This document shows positions 61,046 through 64,000 of a stretch of 64,000 nt of DNA, in pieces. The first letter of the stretch is position 1. Each line of letters begins with the position of its first letter. The position numbers and the translations under genes are program-made. Source of the stretch: Acidisarcina polymorpha (GTDB lineage Bacteria; Acidobacteriota; Terriglobia; Terriglobales; Acidobacteriaceae); NCBI RefSeq assembly GCF_003330725.1, contig NZ_CP030840.1:6380116-6444115 (forward strand), given 5' to 3'. The notes beneath the pieces were generated by a model. That model was not told the DNA's origin and made no database searches. It saw nothing but the letters and a program-made list of their open reading frames with translations.

Positions 61046-62221
61046 ATGGATCATTTCCCTTCCCGTCACTCTGCTCTCGCCGGTGTCCTCGTTTCTTTCG
61101 CCGCGGTTCTGTTGCCAGCTTGCTCCGTTGCGCAGGACACGAAGACGGTCCATCCCCAGAAGCGGATCGTCGGGGACTACACCTATTACAGCAAGTTCAA
61201 CAACCCGCCTTACGGCGCGGACCAGATTCCCTACCACAAGCTCACCCATATCATTCATGCCGGAGTTCCGTTCGATGCCGAAGGAAACCTGCAAGTACCG
61301 GACGGATTCATCGAGCCGGAGATGATTACGAAGGCTCATGATGCCGGGACGAAGGTCGTGTTGCTGATCGGCGGAGATGTTCCGGCGCTCGAGACCAATC
61401 CCGGTATGCTCAAGCCCTTGCTCAAGAACCTGAAGACCTTCGTGACAGAACACGATTACGATGGACTCGATCTCGATTGGGAATATCCATTGAGCGCAGA
61501 AGACACGGCGGTGCTGCTTAAGCTCATGACTGCACTGCGCGCGACCTTTCCCAGCCCTCGCTACACTCTGTCGATCGATGCGGCGCCATGGAACGAGCCG
61601 GCCTATGACGTCCCCCACCTGAGAAAGGTCATCGATTGGTTCAACATCATGACTTACGATTGCGCCGGTCCGTGGACCGCGCATGCTCAATTGAATTCAC
61701 CGATCTTCTGGGACCCGAAGAATCCTCATCCGGAAGAGTGCGAACCCGGCGCCAGCGACCAAGAGTCGGCTGATATCTTCCTCGCCGACGCGCCTGCGTC
61801 TCAACTGAATCAAGGAACCCCGTTCTACGGCTATGAATATACCAACGTCAAGAAACTGTTCGGCACCTGCCCCAATGCTTCAACTACGGAAGATGGGGAC
61901 TGCGACGATACGGTGTTGACGCTTGGATATGGCAGCGACATCAAGAAGCTGATCAACAAGAAGGGCTGGGTCGAGCACCGCGACCCGGTCGCCTTGGTTC
62001 CCTATCTCCTGAAGAAGGATGGTTCGCCGGGATTCATCACCTACGACGATGCTGAGTCTACTTACATCCGGGTGTGGTATTCGGATTGGGAGCGTGGCCT
62101 GGGCGGTACCTTCCTGTGGGCGCTCGATGAGGACTACGACGGCCACTCGCAGGACCTGTTAGACGCAATGTACAAGGCGTCGAAACGGATCCCCCCCTGC
62201 GACGACAAACCCTCAAAGTAA
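61046..62221 (+). CDS. Secreted GH18-family glycoside hydrolase (chitinase-like)
   Basis: A 391-residue secreted hydrolase. The GH18 catalytic signature DGLDLDWEYP (DxxDxDxE with the acid Glu) is intact and preceded by KVVLLIGGDVPALE. Other barrel strands include VIDWFNIMTYDCAG and the C-terminal GGTFLWALDEDYDG. The leader HSALAGVLVSFAAVLLPACSVAQ may be a standard signal peptide or a lipoprotein signal ending LPAC; the Pro makes the lipobox doubtful. Likely substrate is chitin or another beta-1,4-N-acetylglucosamine polymer. AAGAGG precedes the ATG. It is a single-gene unit with a terminator after it. Confidence 0.92.
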   Translation: MDHFPSRHSALAGVLVSFAAVLLPACSVAQDTKTVHPQKRIVGDYTYYSKFNNPPYGADQIPYHKLTHIIHAGVPFDAEGNLQVPDGFIEPEMITKAHDAGTKVVLLIGGDVPALETNPGMLKPLLKNLKTFVTEHDYDGLDLDWEYPLSAEDTAVLLKLMTALRATFPSPRYTLSIDAAPWNEPAYDVPHLRKVIDWFNIMTYDCAGPWTAHAQLNSPIFWDPKNPHPEECEPGASDQESADIFLADAPASQLNQGTPFYGYEYTNVKKLFGTCPNASTTEDGDCDDTVLTLGYGSDIKKLINKKGWVEHRDPVALVPYLLKKDGSPGFITYDDAESTYIRVWYSDWERGLGGTFLWALDEDYDGHSQDLLDAMYKASKRIPPCDDKPSK

Positions 62222-62237
62222 CAACAAGAAACAAACG

Positions 62238-62270
62238 ACGGGCCAACTGCTCCCTCGGAGCATGGCCCGT
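62238..62270 (+). terminator. Probable terminator of the GH18 gene
   Basis: An outer eight-base stem (ACGGGCCA with TGGCCCGT) and an inner six-base stem (TGCTCC with GGAGCA) form a stable hairpin 17 bases after the stop codon, followed by TTGCT. The T-run is weak. Confidence 0.65.
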
Positions 62271-62317
62271 TTGCTATGCTGGGTTACAATCCTCGTAACA
62301 CGCGTTGCATTCAAACT

Positions 62318-63625
62318 ATGAGAGCATTTGCCGGAACCTTCCTGCTGCTTGCCACTCTTGCGTCATCCGGTGCGCAAATTTCTTCCGAAAAGGATTCTGT
62401 GCCCCAGACGAAATCCACTTCGGTCGCACCTCCAACGAGCGCGATCATTATCGATACCCATGCGGACACCCCGCAGCGTTTTGTGGACGAGGGCTATGAT
62501 CTCAGCGATCCGCTGAACGGTGGCCAGGTCAACTTCGACTCAGCGAAGCGGGGCAATCTTGGCGCGGAGTTCTTCTCTATCTGGGTTGAACCCGACCTCT
62601 GGAAGGGCCACTATGCCAAGCGCACCCTGGAGCTGATCGATTCGGTCTACCAGCAGGCGGCCAAGCATCCTGACAAGATGCGAATGGCATTCTCTTCCGC
62701 CGACATCGTTGCCGCACACCGCGAACACAAGCTCGCCGCATTGATGGGCATCGAAGGTGGCCACTCCATCGAAGATAGTCTCGCCTTGCTGCGCGACTAC
62801 TATCGGCTTGGAGTTCGTTATATGACGCTGACCTGGTCGAACTCGACCGACTGGGCCGACTCTTCCGGTCAGATCGATCCGAAGAACCCGGATGATCCCA
62901 AGGTGCCTCATACGAAGGAGGGACTTACCGAGTTCGGTAAAGATGTGGTTTATGAGATGAACCGTCTTGGCATGATGGTCGACATCTCCCACGTCGCCGA
63001 TAAGACTTTTTTCCGGACCCTGGTGATCAGCCGCGCCCCCGTGATTGCTTCCCATTCGGCGGCGCGGGCGCTCTGCGATGCTCCGCGCAACATGACGGAC
63101 GATATGCTTCGGGCAATTGCCATCAACGGCGGGGTGGTGCAGGTGGTCTTCTACTCCGCGTTTATCAGCCAGGCTTTTCGCGATGCTGCCCTGGCGCAGA
63201 AGCCCGAAGTCGATAAGGCAATACAAGCTTTCAAAGACAAAGCCAGTAGTGAAGGAAAGCAAGTCACCTTTGGAGATTTAGAGAAGTTACAAAGAAGTTA
63301 TGCCGACAAGATCCCGCGTCCACCGCTGAGCGCGCTTATCGATCAGATCGATCATGTGGCTAAGGTTGCGGGCATCGATCACGTTGGGCTCGGTTCCGAC
63401 TTCGATGGAGTTTCCGGTCAGTTGCCGGAGGGTATCGACTCGGCCGCGGACTTGCCGAAGATCACGGCTGCGTTGATGGCTCGCGGCTATTCCGCCGCCG
63501 ATTGCGAGAAGATCCTCGGCGGAAATCTGCTCCGTGTCTTCCGCGAAGTGGAGAAAGTGAGCAAGCAGTTGCAGTCGGAAAACCGTCCTCGCATCAGTGA
63601 GAAGCAGCCTTTCGATAAGAAGTGA
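62318..63625 (+). CDS. Membrane dipeptidase (M19, renal-dipeptidase family)
   Basis: Zinc dipeptidase, exported through an N-terminal signal peptide (FAGTFLLLATLASSGAQ). Metal and substrate motifs are in order: IIDTHADTPQ with the His-x-Asp, MGIEGGHSIED with the bridging Glu, DISHVADKTFF and IASHSAARALCDAPRNM with the two His, and HVGLGSDFDGV. It is about 435 residues from the ATG at 62318; the frame upstream to 62276 overlaps the terminator hairpin and is rejected. Likely role is hydrolysis of dipeptides, including D-amino-acid ones, in the periplasm. Confidence 0.94.
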   Translation: MRAFAGTFLLLATLASSGAQISSEKDSVPQTKSTSVAPPTSAIIIDTHADTPQRFVDEGYDLSDPLNGGQVNFDSAKRGNLGAEFFSIWVEPDLWKGHYAKRTLELIDSVYQQAAKHPDKMRMAFSSADIVAAHREHKLAALMGIEGGHSIEDSLALLRDYYRLGVRYMTLTWSNSTDWADSSGQIDPKNPDDPKVPHTKEGLTEFGKDVVYEMNRLGMMVDISHVADKTFFRTLVISRAPVIASHSAARALCDAPRNMTDDMLRAIAINGGVVQVVFYSAFISQAFRDAALAQKPEVDKAIQAFKDKASSEGKQVTFGDLEKLQRSYADKIPRPPLSALIDQIDHVAKVAGIDHVGLGSDFDGVSGQLPEGIDSAADLPKITAALMARGYSAADCEKILGGNLLRVFREVEKVSKQLQSENRPRISEKQPFDKK

Positions 63626-63696
63626 GCGGTTCCGTGACCAGGCATGCGCTGGCCTTAATCGATACCCATGCGATAACCTCTAAGGTGGAAGCCCGC

Positions 63697-64000
63697 ATGA
63701 AGCCAATAACGAACCTTGCCGCTGTTGCTCTGACCTGGACGCTTTGCACCTTTGTTTGCTTAGGGCAGCAGTCTACGCCGACGCCCCAACAATCCGCTCC
63801 TCCGCCCGCAGCGCCAGCGCCGCTGCCGGACGCCCCGTCATCGAACGCTCCCGTGGTACTGCAGCCTACCGGTCCGACGGCTGTCTTCGATACCAGCATG
63901 GGCCGCATGACGTGCAAGCTCTTCGACAAGGAAGCGCCAGAGACGGTTGCCAACTTCATCGGCCTGGCGGAGGGCAAGAAGGACTGGACTGACCCCGCGA
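63697..64000 (+). CDS. Exported cyclophilin-type peptidyl-prolyl isomerase (5' part)
   Basis: The window ends inside this gene; 101 residues are visible. A signal peptide (NLAAVALTWTLCTFVCLGQ) is followed by a Pro/Ala/Gln-rich linker and then the start of a cyclophilin domain (TAVFDTSMGRMTCKLFDKEAPETVANF, with the conserved PxTVANF and GLAEGKKDW). GGTGGAAG lies upstream of the ATG. Expected to assist folding of exported proteins. The catalytic Arg and later motifs lie beyond the window. Confidence 0.85.
   Translation, partial: MKPITNLAAVALTWTLCTFVCLGQQSTPTPQQSAPPPAAPAPLPDAPSSNAPVVLQPTGPTAVFDTSMGRMTCKLFDKEAPETVANFIGLAEGKKDWTDPA

Noticed and set aside
1-64000. CRISPR arrays, insertion sequences, prophage or integrative elements
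   Set aside because: No spaced repeat arrays, transposase, integrase or phage structural genes were seen.

Overview
The window looks like a chromosomal segment of a soil bacterium of the Acidobacteriota (Terriglobia type). This is inferred from content, not from a marker gene: a large TonB-dependent receptor with an N-terminal carboxypeptidase-regulatory-like domain, several CRTAC1/ASPIC-UnbV repeat proteins, a type-B succinate dehydrogenase, moderately GC-rich coding sequence and frequent ATGA or TTGA gene overlaps. I see no rRNA, tRNA, CRISPR array, insertion sequence or prophage.

Layout. 0-11 kb is mostly housekeeping and small-molecule metabolism: a UDP-glucuronate decarboxylase-like gene cut by the left edge, a LacI-type regulator, homoserine dehydrogenase, a Nudix hydrolase, an M29-type aminopeptidase, an ATP-grasp/GCS2 ligase pair with a peptide deformylase, an HD-domain protein, a fumarylacetoacetase-family enzyme and a secreted DUF296 protein. 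11-15 kb has a PhoB/PhoR-like two-component pair, a PaiB-like protein and a cupin.

15-27 kb is the most unusual region. A rightward, translationally coupled operon (asparagine-synthetase-like ligase without the glutaminase Cys, radical SAM enzyme, flavin-dependent halogenase-like protein) meets a leftward four-gene operon (TPR-FG-GAP lipoprotein, two further ASPIC/UnbV proteins and an RnfD-like membrane protein resembling UnbU). UnbU/UnbV pairs are known as conserved accessory genes of enediyne clusters, but no enediyne polyketide synthase is present here. A 57-residue heptad-repeat coiled-coil gene and an ion channel follow.

29.7-37.8 kb is a small dissociated NRPS operon, transcribed leftward: A-T protein (code predicts Leu), cytochrome P450, stand-alone condensation domain, A-T-TE protein (code predicts Ser). 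The predicted product is a Leu-Ser-derived, probably oxidised, dipeptide. The thioesterase C-terminus carries a one-base frameshift.

38-50 kb holds a secreted protein of unknown function, the TonB-dependent receptor with a strong terminator, a Tat-exported amine oxidase, TolQ/TolR-like proteins and a DHA2-type exporter. 48-57 kb is leftward and rightward metabolism: a thioredoxin-fold YyaL-like protein, an M20 peptidase, an alpha/beta hydrolase, glycerate 2-kinase, VapB with a doubly frameshifted VapC, a secreted nucleoside hydrolase and RdgB. 57-61 kb is sdhCAB with a candidate promoter and three direct repeats upstream. The window ends with a secreted GH18 hydrolase behind a LacI-type operator-like palindrome, an M19 dipeptidase and the start of an exported cyclophilin.
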